Positions 15,765-25,286 of a stretch of DNA of 40,437 nt are shown one piece after another. This stretch comes from an uncultured Spirochaetaceae bacterium (GTDB lineage Bacteria; Spirochaetota; Spirochaetia; Sphaerochaetales; Sphaerochaetaceae). The notes beneath the pieces are model-generated. The model made no database searches and was not told the DNA's origin. It saw nothing but the letters and a program-made list of their open reading frames with translations. The position numbers were made by a program, and so were the translations under genes. The DNA is taken from the NCBI GenBank assembly GCA_944392735.1, contig CALXXR010000113.1, positions 1 through 40,437 of the forward strand, written 5' to 3'. The stretch's first letter is position 1; each line of letters opens with the position of its first letter.

Positions 15765-17549
15765 ATGGAAGAAGCATTCATGCAGCGCACCGCTACATGC
15801 GGCAGCCTGAAGGCAGCCGACGAGGGCAGGACCGTAATACTCAACGGTTGGGTCCACAGGAACAGGAACCACGGAGCACTCCATTTCATCAATCTCCGCG
15901 ACCGCTATGGCATCACCCAGGTAGTCGTCGACGATGACGCCGATGATGCGCTTCAGGCCAAGGCGAACGAGCTCAAGCTCGAATACTGCATCGCAGTGCA
16001 CGGCATCGTGCGCCGCCGTCCGGACGAGATGATCAACCCCGATATGCCCACGGGCGAGATCGAGGTCAAGGCAGACAGGATCGAGATCCTCTCGAAGTGC
16101 GACACCCTCCCCTTCATGATCGATGAGGAGAACAACTCGAGGGAGGACCTCCGGCTGAAGTACCGCTATCTCGACCTCAGGTGCTTCGGAATGCAGAAGA
16201 GGATAAGGATGCGCCACGAGATCGTGCGCGCCATCAGGGAATACTTCTACGGCACCGATTTCCTCGAGATCGAGACTCCGACGCTCATCAGGAGCACGCC
16301 TGAAGGAGCAAGGGACTTCCTCGTTCCATCGAGGATCTATCCCGGCAAGTTCTTCGCCCTCCCCCAGTCGCCGCAGCTCTACAAGCAGCTTCTCATGGTC
16401 TCGGGATTCGACAAGTACTTCCAGATCGCGAGATGCTACAAGGACGAGGATCCCAGGGGAGACAGGCAGCTCGAGTTCACCCAGCTCGATATCGAGATGA
16501 GCTATGTCAAGCGCGACGATGTGCTTGCGCTGATGGAGGATCTCTTCGGAAGCGTCTTCAGGAAGGTCCTCGGCGTGGAGCTTCCTGCGCATTTCCGCCG
16601 CATCGCATACCATGACGCGATGAACACATACGGCTGCGACAAGCCGGACCTCAGATTCGGCATCGAGATCAAGGACGCCGCTGCCTTCGCATCGAAGTCC
16701 TCCTTCAAGGCATTCACCGACACGCTCGCCGAGGGCGGCTACGTGAAGTACGTCGTGGCACCCAAAACCGAGGGCCACGAGTATACGAGGAAGTACCTCT
16801 CGGAGCTTGAGAGCGCAGCCAAGATCTATGGAGCCCATGGGCTTGCATGGATGAAGTGCGAGGACAAGACGATCTCCGGAGGAGTCTCCAAGTTCTTCCA
16901 GGGCATGGAGCAGGAAGTGCTTGAGGCCACGGGAGCAGAGGATGGCGACGTCATCCTCCTTATCGCAGAGAAGGACTGGAAGAAATGCTGCACGTCGATG
17001 GGCGCCGTACGCTCGCGCCTCGGAGCGGATCTCGATCTCATCAAGCCGGGATTCGAATTCTGCTGGATCATCGACTTCCCGCTCTTCGAATACAACGAGG
17101 ATGAAGGCCACTGGGAGGCAGCGCACCACATGTTCTCAATGCCGCAGACGGAATACCTCGACACGCTCGAGTCCGATCCAGGCTCCGTCAAGGGAGATCT
17201 CTACGATCTCGTGCTCAACGGCTACGAGCTTGCCTCTGGATCGATAAGGATCCATGATGTCGAGCTCCAGAAGAGGATCTTCAGGATCTGCAATATCCCA
17301 GACGACGTCTCGAAGGAGCGCTTCGGATTCCTTCTCGACGCATTCCGCTTCAGCCCACCGCCGCACGGAGGAATCGCTCCGGGAATCGACAGGCTCTGCA
17401 TGATCATCGCCAACGAGCAGTCGATCAAGGAGGTCATCGCATTCCCGAAGAACACGGCAGCCCTCTCCCCGATGGACGACAGTCCGTCATACGTGGAGCA
17501 GAAGCAGCTCGATGAACTCCATCTCTCCATCGTCGAAGAGAAGGAATGA
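15765..17549 (+). CDS. aspS: Aspartyl-tRNA synthetase, bacterial type
   Basis: This 594-residue class II synthetase charges tRNA-Asp in the cytoplasm. The N-terminal OB-fold anticodon domain shows ILNGWVHRNRNHGALHFINL. Motif 2 is around FQIARCYKDEDPRGDRQLEFTQLD, and motif 3 is GGIAPGIDRLCMII. The bacterial GAD insertion domain is present in the middle, and the ending (AFPKNTAALSPMDDSPS) is typical. The start is the ATG at 15765, five bases after GGAGG; an upstream in-frame extension of 64 codons runs through the leader structures and is not part of the family. The stop overlaps the next gene as ATGA. Confidence 0.95.
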   Translation: MEEAFMQRTATCGSLKAADEGRTVILNGWVHRNRNHGALHFINLRDRYGITQVVVDDDADDALQAKANELKLEYCIAVHGIVRRRPDEMINPDMPTGEIEVKADRIEILSKCDTLPFMIDEENNSREDLRLKYRYLDLRCFGMQKRIRMRHEIVRAIREYFYGTDFLEIETPTLIRSTPEGARDFLVPSRIYPGKFFALPQSPQLYKQLLMVSGFDKYFQIARCYKDEDPRGDRQLEFTQLDIEMSYVKRDDVLALMEDLFGSVFRKVLGVELPAHFRRIAYHDAMNTYGCDKPDLRFGIEIKDAAAFASKSSFKAFTDTLAEGGYVKYVVAPKTEGHEYTRKYLSELESAAKIYGAHGLAWMKCEDKTISGGVSKFFQGMEQEVLEATGAEDGDVILLIAEKDWKKCCTSMGAVRSRLGADLDLIKPGFEFCWIIDFPLFEYNEDEGHWEAAHHMFSMPQTEYLDTLESDPGSVKGDLYDLVLNGYELASGSIRIHDVELQKRIFRICNIPDDVSKERFGFLLDAFRFSPPPHGGIAPGIDRLCMIIANEQSIKEVIAFPKNTAALSPMDDSPSYVEQKQLDELHLSIVEEKE

Positions 17550-18697
17550 TCGATAAGCTCATCATCGGTGCGGGAGCAGCTGGCCTCTACGCTTCGTCGC
17601 TCCTTCCCGATGCCGCATTGCTCGAGGGAAGCGGCAGCTGCGGCAGGAAGCTCCTGCTTACAGGAGGCGGACGCTGCAACTATACCCACGCTCTTCCCGT
17701 ACCGGAGCTGATAGCGCACTACCATGGGAGCCTTCCGTTCATACGGAAGGTTCTTTATGCCCATACGCCCCAGGACATCATCGAACGATTCGAAGCTCTC
17801 GGAATAGAAGCAGGGAACGAGGACGGGAAGATCTTCCCGCTCCAGGGAGATGCGCGCACGGTGCTCGATGCGCTCTCCTCCCACGCACCTCGGATCATCG
17901 ACGGCAAGGCAGCGGGGATGAGGAAGGATGGAGGCTCATTCATCGTCACGCTTGATGATGGACGGACCATCGAGGCTGGCAGCATCCTCCTCGCCACAGG
18001 CGGCAACGCCTATCCGCACACGGGCTCCGATGGATCCGGATACCATCTGGCGAGGATGATGGGGCACAGGATCGCACCGCCGCATCCTGCACTATCCGCC
18101 CTCGATATCGTCCCAAGCCTCAGCGCCGCGGAAGGAATCACCGCGGAGATATCATTGAAAACTGGGAAAAGCACCGTCTCAGGCTCTGCCGTCATCACGA
18201 GAAGAGGCCTCTCAGGACCATGCGCGGAGGATTTCTCGCACCTCATCATCGGGCGGCAGCCCATCACGATATGCTTCTGCAGGACCAGCATCCAGGAGCT
18301 CAGGAGGGAAAGCGGCGCATCGCTGATGAAGAATGCGCTGCCGATCCCTCCAAGGCTTGCAGCGGCGATTCTCGGTCCTCTTGCGGAGAAGAGGATCGCG
18401 AACCTCTCAGCATCCGAAGCACGAAGAGCAGAGGAGCTTCTATCCGCATTCCCCTGCACCGCCTCCCCCATCGCGGCAAGCGCGATGTCGACCGCGGGCG
18501 GAGTGGAGACATCCTCCATCGATCCGTCGACGATGGAATCGAAGATCGTTCCGGGCCTCTATTTCGCCGGCGATATCATCGATGTCGATGCAGACTGCGG
18601 CGGATACAGCCTCACATGGGCATTCGCCACCGCATGGATCGCCTCGCATTCCATGCAGAGTGCAGAAGACCGCCGTTTCCGGCGGCCTCCAGGATGA
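17546..18697 (+). CDS. HI0933/BaiN-family FAD-dependent oxidoreductase
   Basis: This 383-residue flavoprotein has an N-terminal dinucleotide-binding motif LIIGAGAAGLYAS. The family-specific GRKLLLTGGGRCNYTHA follows, then ILLATGGNAYPHTGSDGSGY in the middle and GLYFAGDIIDVDADCGGYSLTWAFATAW at the end. Family members include YhiN of E. coli and BaiN, for which reduction of bile-acid intermediates has been reported; the physiological reaction of most is unknown. At 383 residues it is slightly short of the usual 390-420. It overlaps aspS by four bases and is therefore co-translated with it, which is not a functional clue. It ends ten bases from a convergent permease gene. Confidence 0.88.
   Translation: MIDKLIIGAGAAGLYASSLLPDAALLEGSGSCGRKLLLTGGGRCNYTHALPVPELIAHYHGSLPFIRKVLYAHTPQDIIERFEALGIEAGNEDGKIFPLQGDARTVLDALSSHAPRIIDGKAAGMRKDGGSFIVTLDDGRTIEAGSILLATGGNAYPHTGSDGSGYHLARMMGHRIAPPHPALSALDIVPSLSAAEGITAEISLKTGKSTVSGSAVITRRGLSGPCAEDFSHLIIGRQPITICFCRTSIQELRRESGASLMKNALPIPPRLAAAILGPLAEKRIANLSASEARRAEELLSAFPCTASPIAASAMSTAGGVETSSIDPSTMESKIVPGLYFAGDIIDVDADCGGYSLTWAFATAWIASHSMQSAEDRRFRRPPG
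18670..18685. terminator. GC-rich hairpin between convergent operons
   Basis: CCGCCG-TTTC-CGGCGG forms a 6-bp stem near the end of the BaiN-like gene. On the minus strand it lies 22 bases past the stop of the locus A permease and is followed by TCTTCTGC. It may act as a weak terminator for the leftward operon. Confidence 0.4.
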
Positions 18698-18706
18698 TGG
18701 CTTCCC

Positions 18707-20365
18707 TCACATCATGATCTCTCCGTCCTTGGAGAACTTGTTGAAGATCAAGAGCGAGATGACCGTGAATAGCATCAGGATCGTGGAGAGCGCACAGGCC
18801 CTGCCATCGGCTCCCTTCGACACCATCGTATAGATGGCGACGTTGAGCGTCTGCGTCCTGAACGAATAGAGGAGGATCGACGACGAGAGCTCCGTGATGA
18901 GCGTGACCCAGCTCATGATAGCGCCGGAGAAGATTCCGTTGAGCATCATCGGTATCGTGATCTTCACGAGCGTCTTCACCCTTCCGGCTCCCAGCGATTC
19001 CGCAGCCTCGTCTATCGAGATCGGGATCTGCGACAGGATCGCGACTGAGCTTCGTATCGTATACGGGATCCTCCTGATGCACATGCAGACGACCATGATC
19101 GTGGCCGTTCCCACAAGCGGCATGTACTTGTTGTTGAAGGAGAGGATGAGCGAGATGCCGACGACGGCGCCGGGGATGATGTACGGGATCATCGAAAGCG
19201 TATCGATGAGGCCGTTGATCATGTTCCTCCTCCTGACGACGAGGTAGGAGATGAGGATGGCGAGCACGATGATGATCACAAGCGCCGATCCGCATATCCT
19301 TATCGTATTCCAGATGACGTTGCCCATGTTGCTGAACACCTGCTGGTAGCTCTTGAGCGAATAGCCATCGAGGAAGACGATTCCAGCGCTCGATGTCTCC
19401 CTGAACGAGAGATAGATCAGGTAGACCTGCGGCAGCAGCGAGAGCGCGACCATGCCGTACGCGAAGAGGTGGATGAAGAAGCTTCCAAGCCTCGAGGCCT
19501 TCTTCCTCTGCACATGGTGCATGGCGCTGATGGAGAAGCTGTACTTATTCGAGAGGTACTTCTGCATCAGGAAGAAGAAGAGCGTGATGATGATCGCTAT
19601 GACGCTGATGGCGGCTGCGAAGTTGTGGTTCGTGCCCACCTCGCCTACATACGAGTTGTAGATGATGACGGGGAAGGTCATGTAGCCCTCTCCGATCATG
19701 AGCGGAGTGCCGAAGTCGGCAAGAGCGCGCATGAACACCATCAGAGCCGCTGCGAGGATCGATGGCATGCAGAGCGGAAGGACGACCTTCAGGAAGCGCT
19801 TCATGCCCGTGCATCCCATGTTCGCGGAAGCTTCGAGCAGCGAGTTGTCCATGTTCTTCAGCGCGCCGGAGACATAGAGGAATACGAGGGGATAGAGCTT
19901 GAGCGAGAGCGCAAGGAGTATGCCCTTGAATCCATAGATGCTCGGGATGGTGAAGCCGAAGACGTTCTGGATGAACTGCGTGATGACACCAGCCCTTCCG
20001 AGAAGGAGGATCCACGCATAGGCTCCAAGGAACGGCGCCGACATGCAGCTGAGGATGATCAGCAGCTGAAGCGTCTTGCGCCCATGCACCTCATACATGT
20101 TGTAGAAGTATGCGAGGGGCACTCCTATGACAAGGGACACGATGGCCACGGAGACTGCGACCTTGAAGCTGTTGATCAGCGTGCCTGAGTAGTACGGCTG
20201 GCTGAAGAACTGCTTGAAGTAGCGCAGGGAGAACCCGCCCGTATCCGCATCGATGACCGACTGCGACATGACCTTGAATAGAGGATAGACCATGAAGAGC
20301 AGATACAGGGCAAGGATCGCGAGGCTGGCTATGACCCAGAAATTGAAACCTTTCTTCCTTATCAT
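18707..20365 (-). CDS. Fe(III)/sugar-phosphate-type ABC transporter permease, fused two-domain
   Basis: This 552-residue inner-membrane protein has about twelve hydrophobic helices in two homologous halves. Each half has an ABC permease EAA loop: LLEASANMGCTGMKRFLKVVLP near residue 200 and DEAAESLGAGRVKTLVKITIP near 470. This fused form is normal for the FbpB/AfuB/PhnV branch. Although commonly annotated as iron(III) transport, this branch also includes AfuABC, shown in Actinobacillus pleuropneumoniae and enteric bacteria to import hexose phosphates. It is the last gene of locus A, ten bases after its ATPase gene, with GGAGG before the ATG. The setting among aldolase, kinase and transketolase genes argues for an organic phosphate or sugar, not iron. 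Confidence 0.88.
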   Translation of the reverse strand: MIRKKGFNFWVIASLAILALYLLFMVYPLFKVMSQSVIDADTGGFSLRYFKQFFSQPYYSGTLINSFKVAVSVAIVSLVIGVPLAYFYNMYEVHGRKTLQLLIILSCMSAPFLGAYAWILLLGRAGVITQFIQNVFGFTIPSIYGFKGILLALSLKLYPLVFLYVSGALKNMDNSLLEASANMGCTGMKRFLKVVLPLCMPSILAAALMVFMRALADFGTPLMIGEGYMTFPVIIYNSYVGEVGTNHNFAAAISVIAIIITLFFFLMQKYLSNKYSFSISAMHHVQRKKASRLGSFFIHLFAYGMVALSLLPQVYLIYLSFRETSSAGIVFLDGYSLKSYQQVFSNMGNVIWNTIRICGSALVIIIVLAILISYLVVRRRNMINGLIDTLSMIPYIIPGAVVGISLILSFNNKYMPLVGTATIMVVCMCIRRIPYTIRSSVAILSQIPISIDEAAESLGAGRVKTLVKITIPMMLNGIFSGAIMSWVTLITELSSSILLYSFRTQTLNVAIYTMVSKGADGRACALSTILMLFTVISLLIFNKFSKDGEIMM

Positions 20366-20375
20366 CAGAACCCTC

Positions 20376-21470
20376 CTATACGATGAGAGGAGTCAGTCCA
20401 TCCTCGGTGAAGACATTGATCTTCTCGGCATTGACGCCAAGATCGATCACGGTGCCGTTGGAGATGATGTCATCGATCTGGGACTCCTGGATGATCTCAG
20501 CCCTTCCTCCATCCTCGAACTCGACCATGTAGTGGGTGTTCAGGCCGAGGAACGTGCTGTAGACGACCTTCGCCTTGATGGCCGAGCGGACATCATTGCC
20601 GAAGCCCTTGATGATGAGCTCCTCAGGGCGCACGGAGACGACGACTGGCTGTCCGTTCTGCACATCCCCAAGGTTATGCATCGGCTGCCTGAATCCACCT
20701 TTGAACTCAAGCCCCTTCTCTCCGTTCTCAGCGTATATCCTCGCCTCCATGACATTCGATCTGCCGATGAATGTGGCGACGAATCTGTTGGCCGGCCTCT
20801 GGTACAGCGCCTTGGGCGTTCCGATCTGCTGGATCACGCCATTCGACATGACCGCGATGCGGTCGGAGATGGCCATGGCCTCCTCCTGGTCATGGGTGAC
20901 GTACACAGTCGTGATGCCGAGCCTGTTCTGGATCTCCTTTATGACCTCCCTCATCTCGACGCGCAGCTTCGCATCGAGGTTGGAGAGCGGCTCGTCCATG
21001 AGAAGCACATCAGGCTCGATGGCGAGCGCTCTCGCAAGGGCGACGCGCTGCTGCTGGCCGCCGGAGAGCTTCTCCGGAAGGCGGTCCGCATATTCATCGA
21101 TCTTCATGAGCTTCATGAACTTGTCGGTCTTCTCGCGGATCTCCTCCTTCGGGAGCTTCCTGTTCTTGAGACCGAACTCAACGTTCTTGCGCACGGTAAG
21201 ATGCGGGAACACCGCATAGTTCTGGAACACCATTCCGATGTTCCTCTTCGCCGGATCCAGGTCGTTGATGCGCCTTTCTCCGAAATAGAAATCTCCGCCC
21301 TCGATCGAATTGAAACCTGCGATCATCCTTAAGAGAGTGGTCTTTCCGCAGCCCGAAGGACCGAGAAGGGTAAAGAACTCCCCAGGGCGGATCTCCAGAG
21401 AGAGATCTGGAATAGCTACGAAATCACCGTATTTCTTCAATGCATGCTCTATTCGTATATTGACGTTCAT
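20376..21470 (-). CDS. ABC transporter ATPase of the FbpC/AfuC/PotA type
   Basis: This 364-residue ATPase powers the locus A importer. Walker A is GPSGCGKTTLLRM, the Q-loop lies in GMVFQNYAVFPHLTV, the signature is LSGGQQQRVALARALA, Walker B is DVLLMDEPLSNLD and the H-loop is VYVTHDQEEAM. The C-terminal 120 residues form a TOBE-like regulatory domain. The ATG at 21470 is seven bases after GGAG; a GTG two codons upstream would be too close to it. A hairpin separates this gene from the upstream binding-protein gene, which likely makes its level lower. Confidence 0.93.
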   Translation of the reverse strand: MNVNIRIEHALKKYGDFVAIPDLSLEIRPGEFFTLLGPSGCGKTTLLRMIAGFNSIEGGDFYFGERRINDLDPAKRNIGMVFQNYAVFPHLTVRKNVEFGLKNRKLPKEEIREKTDKFMKLMKIDEYADRLPEKLSGGQQQRVALARALAIEPDVLLMDEPLSNLDAKLRVEMREVIKEIQNRLGITTVYVTHDQEEAMAISDRIAVMSNGVIQQIGTPKALYQRPANRFVATFIGRSNVMEARIYAENGEKGLEFKGGFRQPMHNLGDVQNGQPVVVSVRPEELIIKGFGNDVRSAIKAKVVYSTFLGLNTHYMVEFEDGGRAEIIQESQIDDIISNGTVIDLGVNAEKINVFTEDGLTPLIV

Positions 21471-21492
21471 CTTCACACTCCACCTAAGAATC

Positions 21493-21521
21493 GCGGCCCT
21501 GCCTGCCTTGGACAGGGCCGC
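21493..21521 (-). terminator. Intercistronic hairpin after the locus A binding-protein gene
   Basis: GCGGCCCTG (21493-21501) and CAGGGCCGC (21513-21521) form a perfect 9-bp stem with an 11-nt loop. It stands between the binding-protein stop and the ATPase start. Such hairpins usually stabilise the upstream message or cause partial termination, giving more binding protein than transporter. Confidence 0.7.
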
Positions 21522-21544
21522 ATGGATTCAAACCGAGTCCAGGC

Positions 21545-22588
21545 TCAGTTCGTTCCGTACATTGCCCAGTACTCGTTCCACTTGTCGCAGATCTCTGCCT
21601 TGTGGTCAGCCAGGGCTGCTGTATCGGCGACCTTCACGTTGACCGTCGAAAGGTCGACCATGTTCGGGCTGCCTCCCTCGATCGGGTGCGTCGTGACAGG
21701 GCGTGCACCGCTCTCGAGATAGCACTTCTGGCCAGCATCGCTCTGGAGGAAGTCCATGAAGAGCTTTGCGTTCTCAAGGTTCTTGGCTCCCTTGATGATT
21801 GCAGAGCCGAATCCTACGGATGTCGTTCCCTCGACAGGGAATACCATGTGCGCGCCTGTGGAGCCGCCATCGAGGAGCTGGACTACGAGAGGCTCATATG
21901 TAACGCCTACGACATACTCGCCAGCGAACGTAGCCTTGGCAGGCGTCGACGACGAGCTTACGATGACGAGGCCGTTCTGCATGAGCTTGGCGATGTAATC
22001 CCAAGCTTCATCGCTGTCCCAGCCGCCGAAGTCGGTGAGGATGCACTGGAGGTTGTTCCATGCAGATGAGGATGATGTCGGGTTGGCTGTAGCGATCTTG
22101 CCCTTGAGCCTTGGGTCGAGGAGGGATTCCCATCCCGTGATCTCGATTCCGAGCTCGTCCTCGAGCGCGTCATTGACTACGAGGCATGGGATCTGGGAGT
22201 CGTGGAACGTGATCTTTCCGGTCGTGTTCTCGAATCCGGGCTGCACTTCGCTGTCGTTCGCGCTTACGTATGACTCGAAGTACTCGCCGTATACTGCGAT
22301 ATCCGCATACTGGAGTCCGCCATACATGGCATCAGCCTGCGGATTGGCTGCCTCTGCCTGGATCCTAGCCTTGCAGTCGCCAGCACCGCCGTATGTGTAG
22401 TATACGGTGATGTCCGGATAGAGCTCGTTGAATGCAGCTATCGTCATATCATACTGTGCGTCGGCAACAGTCGTATAGAGGATAAGCTCTCCAGAGCCTG
22501 CTGCGCCCTTGGTCTCGTTGGCGCCATTGGCCGCGAGGCCAGTGATGGCAAGCAGTGCGATAAGAACAATGCTCAGGACTTTCTTCAT
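21545..22588 (-). CDS. Periplasmic binding protein, Fe(III)/sugar-phosphate type
   Basis: This 347-residue secreted protein has a signal peptide of about 24 residues (MKKVLSIVLIALLAITGLAA) without a lipobox cysteine, so it should be cleaved by signal peptidase I and be free in the periplasm. The mature part starts with ELILYTTVADAQYDMTIAAF, the fold entry of class F/FbpA-like binding proteins. LLDPRLKGKIATANP and FPVEGTTSVGFGSAIIKGAKN are typical later blocks. The tandem tyrosines used by ferric-binding proteins for iron are not evident in the C-terminal half, which agrees with an organic ligand, but this is only a by-eye reading. The start has AAGGAG nine bases upstream. Confidence 0.85.
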   Translation of the reverse strand: MKKVLSIVLIALLAITGLAANGANETKGAAGSGELILYTTVADAQYDMTIAAFNELYPDITVYYTYGGAGDCKARIQAEAANPQADAMYGGLQYADIAVYGEYFESYVSANDSEVQPGFENTTGKITFHDSQIPCLVVNDALEDELGIEITGWESLLDPRLKGKIATANPTSSSSAWNNLQCILTDFGGWDSDEAWDYIAKLMQNGLVIVSSSSTPAKATFAGEYVVGVTYEPLVVQLLDGGSTGAHMVFPVEGTTSVGFGSAIIKGAKNLENAKLFMDFLQSDAGQKCYLESGARPVTTHPIEGGSPNMVDLSTVNVKVADTAALADHKAEICDKWNEYWAMYGTN

Positions 22589-22622
22589 TTTTCTTCTCCT
22601 TTTTTATCTCATAGCCTTACGG

Positions 22623-23543
22623 CTAGATGTTCCTTTCCATGAAGGCGATGGCTTCTTCCATCGTCGGGATCCCTGACCGGCCTCCGATCTTCGTGCATTT
22701 GAGCGCGGCGACGGCGGACGAGAAGCGTACGCAGCTCCTCAGGTCCATTCCATCCAGGTAGCCCCTGAGGAATGCCCCGTGGAAGACATCGCCCGCGCCT
22801 GTCGTGTCCACCGCCTTCACTTCGAACGCAGGGAAGCTCTCAACCCTGCCGTCGATCACGGCAAGAACCCCCTCATCCCCGAGGGTGCACATGACGATCC
22901 TCGGTCCCCAGGAGGCCATCTCCAGAAGCGCCTCAGGATAGCTCGGAAGCCCGGATACCCTCAGAGGATACTTCCTGTTCATGATGAGGATGTCGGCCAT
23001 CGAGGCAAGCTTCCTGTTTCGCTCGTTGTCCGCCTGCATCGAGCAGCCATCCAATGAGACGACTACGCCCGCATCGCGCGCGATCGAGGCGGCGTTGAAG
23101 GCATTCACCCAGTTCGTGCCATCGAGATGGAGGATGTCCGCGCTGCGCACCGCAGCGGAGAGCTCCTCCGTCCATTCGATGGGCGGATTCGCATCCCTTT
23201 CCGGGAACTTCGTGCGCGAACCGTTCTGAGGATTGACCATCACGAACGATTCCAGTCCGGATGCATCCGGGCGTCTTGCGGCATATGCCGTCGAGACTCC
23301 ATCAGCCTCCAGCAGCCTGAGGATCTCCGAGGATATGATGTCGGTGCCGGCATTGCCGATCCATGCCGTGCTGGCGCCGAGGCGTGACGCGGCGACGAGC
23401 GCCGTAGCGACGGCGCCTCCGCCCTGCACTGCTATCGATGTGATGTGCGTCGAATCATCCTCCCTCGGATAGCTCTCTATGGTGCAGAGCCTATCGAGGC
23501 AGCTGTGTCCGACGCCTGCTATCTGCAGCTTCCCTTCCATCAT
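22623..23543 (-). CDS. PfkB-family sugar kinase, ketohexokinase-like
   Basis: This 306-residue PfkB kinase starts with IAGVGHSCLDRLCTIESYP. The family GG motif is in VQGGGAVATALVAASRLGA, and the catalytic Asp lies in VDTTGAGDVFHGAFLRG (anion hole GAGD). The end, RFSSAVAALKCTKIGGRSGIP, resembles the branch containing ketohexokinase-like enzymes and E. coli YihV (sulfofructose kinase). It would phosphorylate a ketose or ketose phosphate. The residues that bind sulfonate in YihV are not evidently kept, so that role is not favoured. The start overlaps the stop of the transketolase C-subunit gene (ATGATG); either Met could be used. Confidence 0.85.
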   Translation of the reverse strand: MMEGKLQIAGVGHSCLDRLCTIESYPREDDSTHITSIAVQGGGAVATALVAASRLGASTAWIGNAGTDIISSEILRLLEADGVSTAYAARRPDASGLESFVMVNPQNGSRTKFPERDANPPIEWTEELSAAVRSADILHLDGTNWVNAFNAASIARDAGVVVSLDGCSMQADNERNRKLASMADILIMNRKYPLRVSGLPSYPEALLEMASWGPRIVMCTLGDEGVLAVIDGRVESFPAFEVKAVDTTGAGDVFHGAFLRGYLDGMDLRSCVRFSSAVAALKCTKIGGRSGIPTMEEAIAFMERNI

Positions 23544-24478
23544 CCCTTTATCAGAGCGCGTGCCTTGTCGGCAACGTTCTCCTTCGTCATTCCATACGCC
23601 GCCAGAAGCTCAGCCGTGGCTCCCGACTGGCCGAAGCGGTCCTCGACCGCGATATGCTCGAACGAGATGCCATCCATGCCCACCAGGCTCCTGGCAACGG
23701 CATCCCCGAGTCCGCCTATGCAGTTGTGCTCCTCTGCCACGAGCACGCGCCCATGGCACCTTGCGACCTCCTTCCTCACGGCCTCGGAATCGAATGGCTT
23801 GATCGTGTGGATATTGAGCATCGAACATGATATGCCATCGGTCTGAAGCTCCTTCGCGGCCTCATATGCGATGACGGACATCATACCGGTCGACACGATG
23901 CACAGATCCTCTCCATCGAGGAGCTTCTGCGCCTTGCCGAGCTCGATCTCGTCATCCATCGTCGTGATATCCTCGGTCGGCTCCCTCGATGTCCTGACGT
24001 ACAGAGGGCCATCATGCTCGTATGCGATCTTGGCGAGCTTCGCCGCTTGATTGCTGTCGCAGGGAGAAAGGACGACCATGTTCGGGAGCGCGCGCATTAT
24101 GGCGAGATCCTCGATGCACTGGTGCGTTCCGCCATCGCCTGCGGCGGTGATGCCGCCATGGCTTCCGACGATCTTCACGTTCAGCGATGGATATGCGACG
24201 CTGTTGCGTATGATCTCGAAGGCGCGTCCTGCCGCGAACACAGCCATCGACCCGCAGAAGGGGACGTATCCAACGCGCGCGAGGCCGGCGCACATGCCGA
24301 CCATGTTCTGCTCGGAGATCCCGACGTTCAGGAAACGCTCCGGATGGGCCTTCCTGAAGGCCTCCGATCCCGTCGTCTTTGGAAGGTCGGCGTCGAGAAC
24401 GATGATATCCCTATGCTCATCCGCGAGCTCCGTGAGCCCGAGATAGAATCCGAATCTTGAAGCCTTCTTCTCACCCAT
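23540..24478 (-). CDS. Transketolase, C-terminal subunit (locus A)
   Basis: This 312-residue protein carries the pyrimidine-binding and C-terminal domains of a two-subunit transketolase. Visible are DIIVLDADLPKTTGS, RFLNVGISEQNMVGMCAGLA with the catalytic Glu of the Pyr domain, GGITAAGDGGTHQCIEDLAIMRALP and the C-domain VAEEHNCIGGLGDAV. It must pair with the N subunit encoded just upstream, with which it overlaps by eight bases. The ATG at 24478 is chosen because GGAGG lies eight bases upstream; a TTG five codons earlier overlaps that site. Split transketolases are common in sugar operons and include apulose-4-phosphate and sulfofructose transketolases, so the donor need not be xylulose 5-phosphate. 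Confidence 0.92.
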   Translation of the reverse strand: MGEKKASRFGFYLGLTELADEHRDIIVLDADLPKTTGSEAFRKAHPERFLNVGISEQNMVGMCAGLARVGYVPFCGSMAVFAAGRAFEIIRNSVAYPSLNVKIVGSHGGITAAGDGGTHQCIEDLAIMRALPNMVVLSPCDSNQAAKLAKIAYEHDGPLYVRTSREPTEDITTMDDEIELGKAQKLLDGEDLCIVSTGMMSVIAYEAAKELQTDGISCSMLNIHTIKPFDSEAVRKEVARCHGRVLVAEEHNCIGGLGDAVARSLVGMDGISFEHIAVEDRFGQSGATAELLAAYGMTKENVADKARALIKG

Positions 24479-25274
24479 CGTACCTACCTCCAAGCTCCTT
24501 GTATGCCTCTGCTATCTGGTCTCCCTTGGGGAGGTTGCCATGCCACTCATAGCGGTTCTCCATGTAGGAGACGCCCTTTCCCTTCACAGTATCCGCGACG
24601 ATGAAGCGGGGCTTTCCTTCCGCCCTCCTCTGCAGCGCAGGGATGATCGCCGAGAAGTCATGCCCGTCGATCTCCTCCGCATCGAAGCCGAACGCCTCCG
24701 CCTTCGCCCTGAGGTCGCCGAGGGCTTCGATGTCCTCTGTGCATCCGCTGAGCTGGAGGCGGTTGCGGTCCACGATGACGGTGAGGTTGTCCAGCATCTG
24801 CTGGCTGGCAGCCATGAAGGCCTCCCAGCAGATGCCCTCCTGCAGCTCGCCATCGCCCGTGAGGACATAGACATGCGCGCTGCTGCCCTTGGCCTTGAGG
24901 CCGTAGGCCATGCCGACGGCAACGGAGACGCCCTGTCCAAGGGATCCTGTGCTGCAGTCGATGCCTGGGCACTTATTGCTGTCTGGATGACCCTGGAACG
25001 GACTGCCGTATGCCCTCAGCCTATCCTTCTCCCTTCTGTCGACGATTCCCCTGTCGGCAAGCACGGCATAGATCAGAGGGGCTGCATGGCCCTTGCTGAG
25101 CACGAAGAGATCCCTATCCTCTCCATCGAGCTTCATGACGCTGTAGTAGAGCGCTGCGACGATATCCGCAGCGGAGAACGAGCCTCCGATGTGGCCGGAT
25201 CCCGCCTTGAGGACCATGTCGAGCACATCCAGCCTAAGCTGCCTTGCCTTTTCCTTCAGTCCGGATACATCCAT
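24471..25274 (-). CDS. Transketolase, N-terminal subunit (locus A)
   Basis: This 267-residue protein binds the diphosphate of thiamine diphosphate. The family motifs are AGSGHIGGSFSAADIVAALYY, FVLSKGHAAPLIYA, CSTGSLGQGVSVAVGMA and the TPP motif GDGELQEGICWEA followed by NLTVIVDRNRLQ. WHGNLP near the end is the usual product-side block. GGAGG lies five bases before the ATG. It is 12 bases downstream of the aldolase gene and overlaps the C-subunit gene, so the two transketolase parts are made in equal amounts. Confidence 0.93.
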   Translation of the reverse strand: MDVSGLKEKARQLRLDVLDMVLKAGSGHIGGSFSAADIVAALYYSVMKLDGEDRDLFVLSKGHAAPLIYAVLADRGIVDRREKDRLRAYGSPFQGHPDSNKCPGIDCSTGSLGQGVSVAVGMAYGLKAKGSSAHVYVLTGDGELQEGICWEAFMAASQQMLDNLTVIVDRNRLQLSGCTEDIEALGDLRAKAEAFGFDAEEIDGHDFSAIIPALQRRAEGKPRFIVADTVKGKGVSYMENRYEWHGNLPKGDQIAEAYKELGGRYDG

Positions 25275-25286
25275 ACAAACCTCCGA

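Noticed and set aside
15531-17129. Long minus-strand open frame of 532 codons opposite aspS
   Set aside because: It is a shadow of the high-GC aspS reading frame. It has no recognisable domain, and aspS on the other strand is certain.
18707-22588. Iron(III) uptake system
   Set aside because: The family name suggests iron, but the operon holds only sugar-phosphate enzymes and no iron-related gene or Fur-like box was seen. It was kept as a possibility only.
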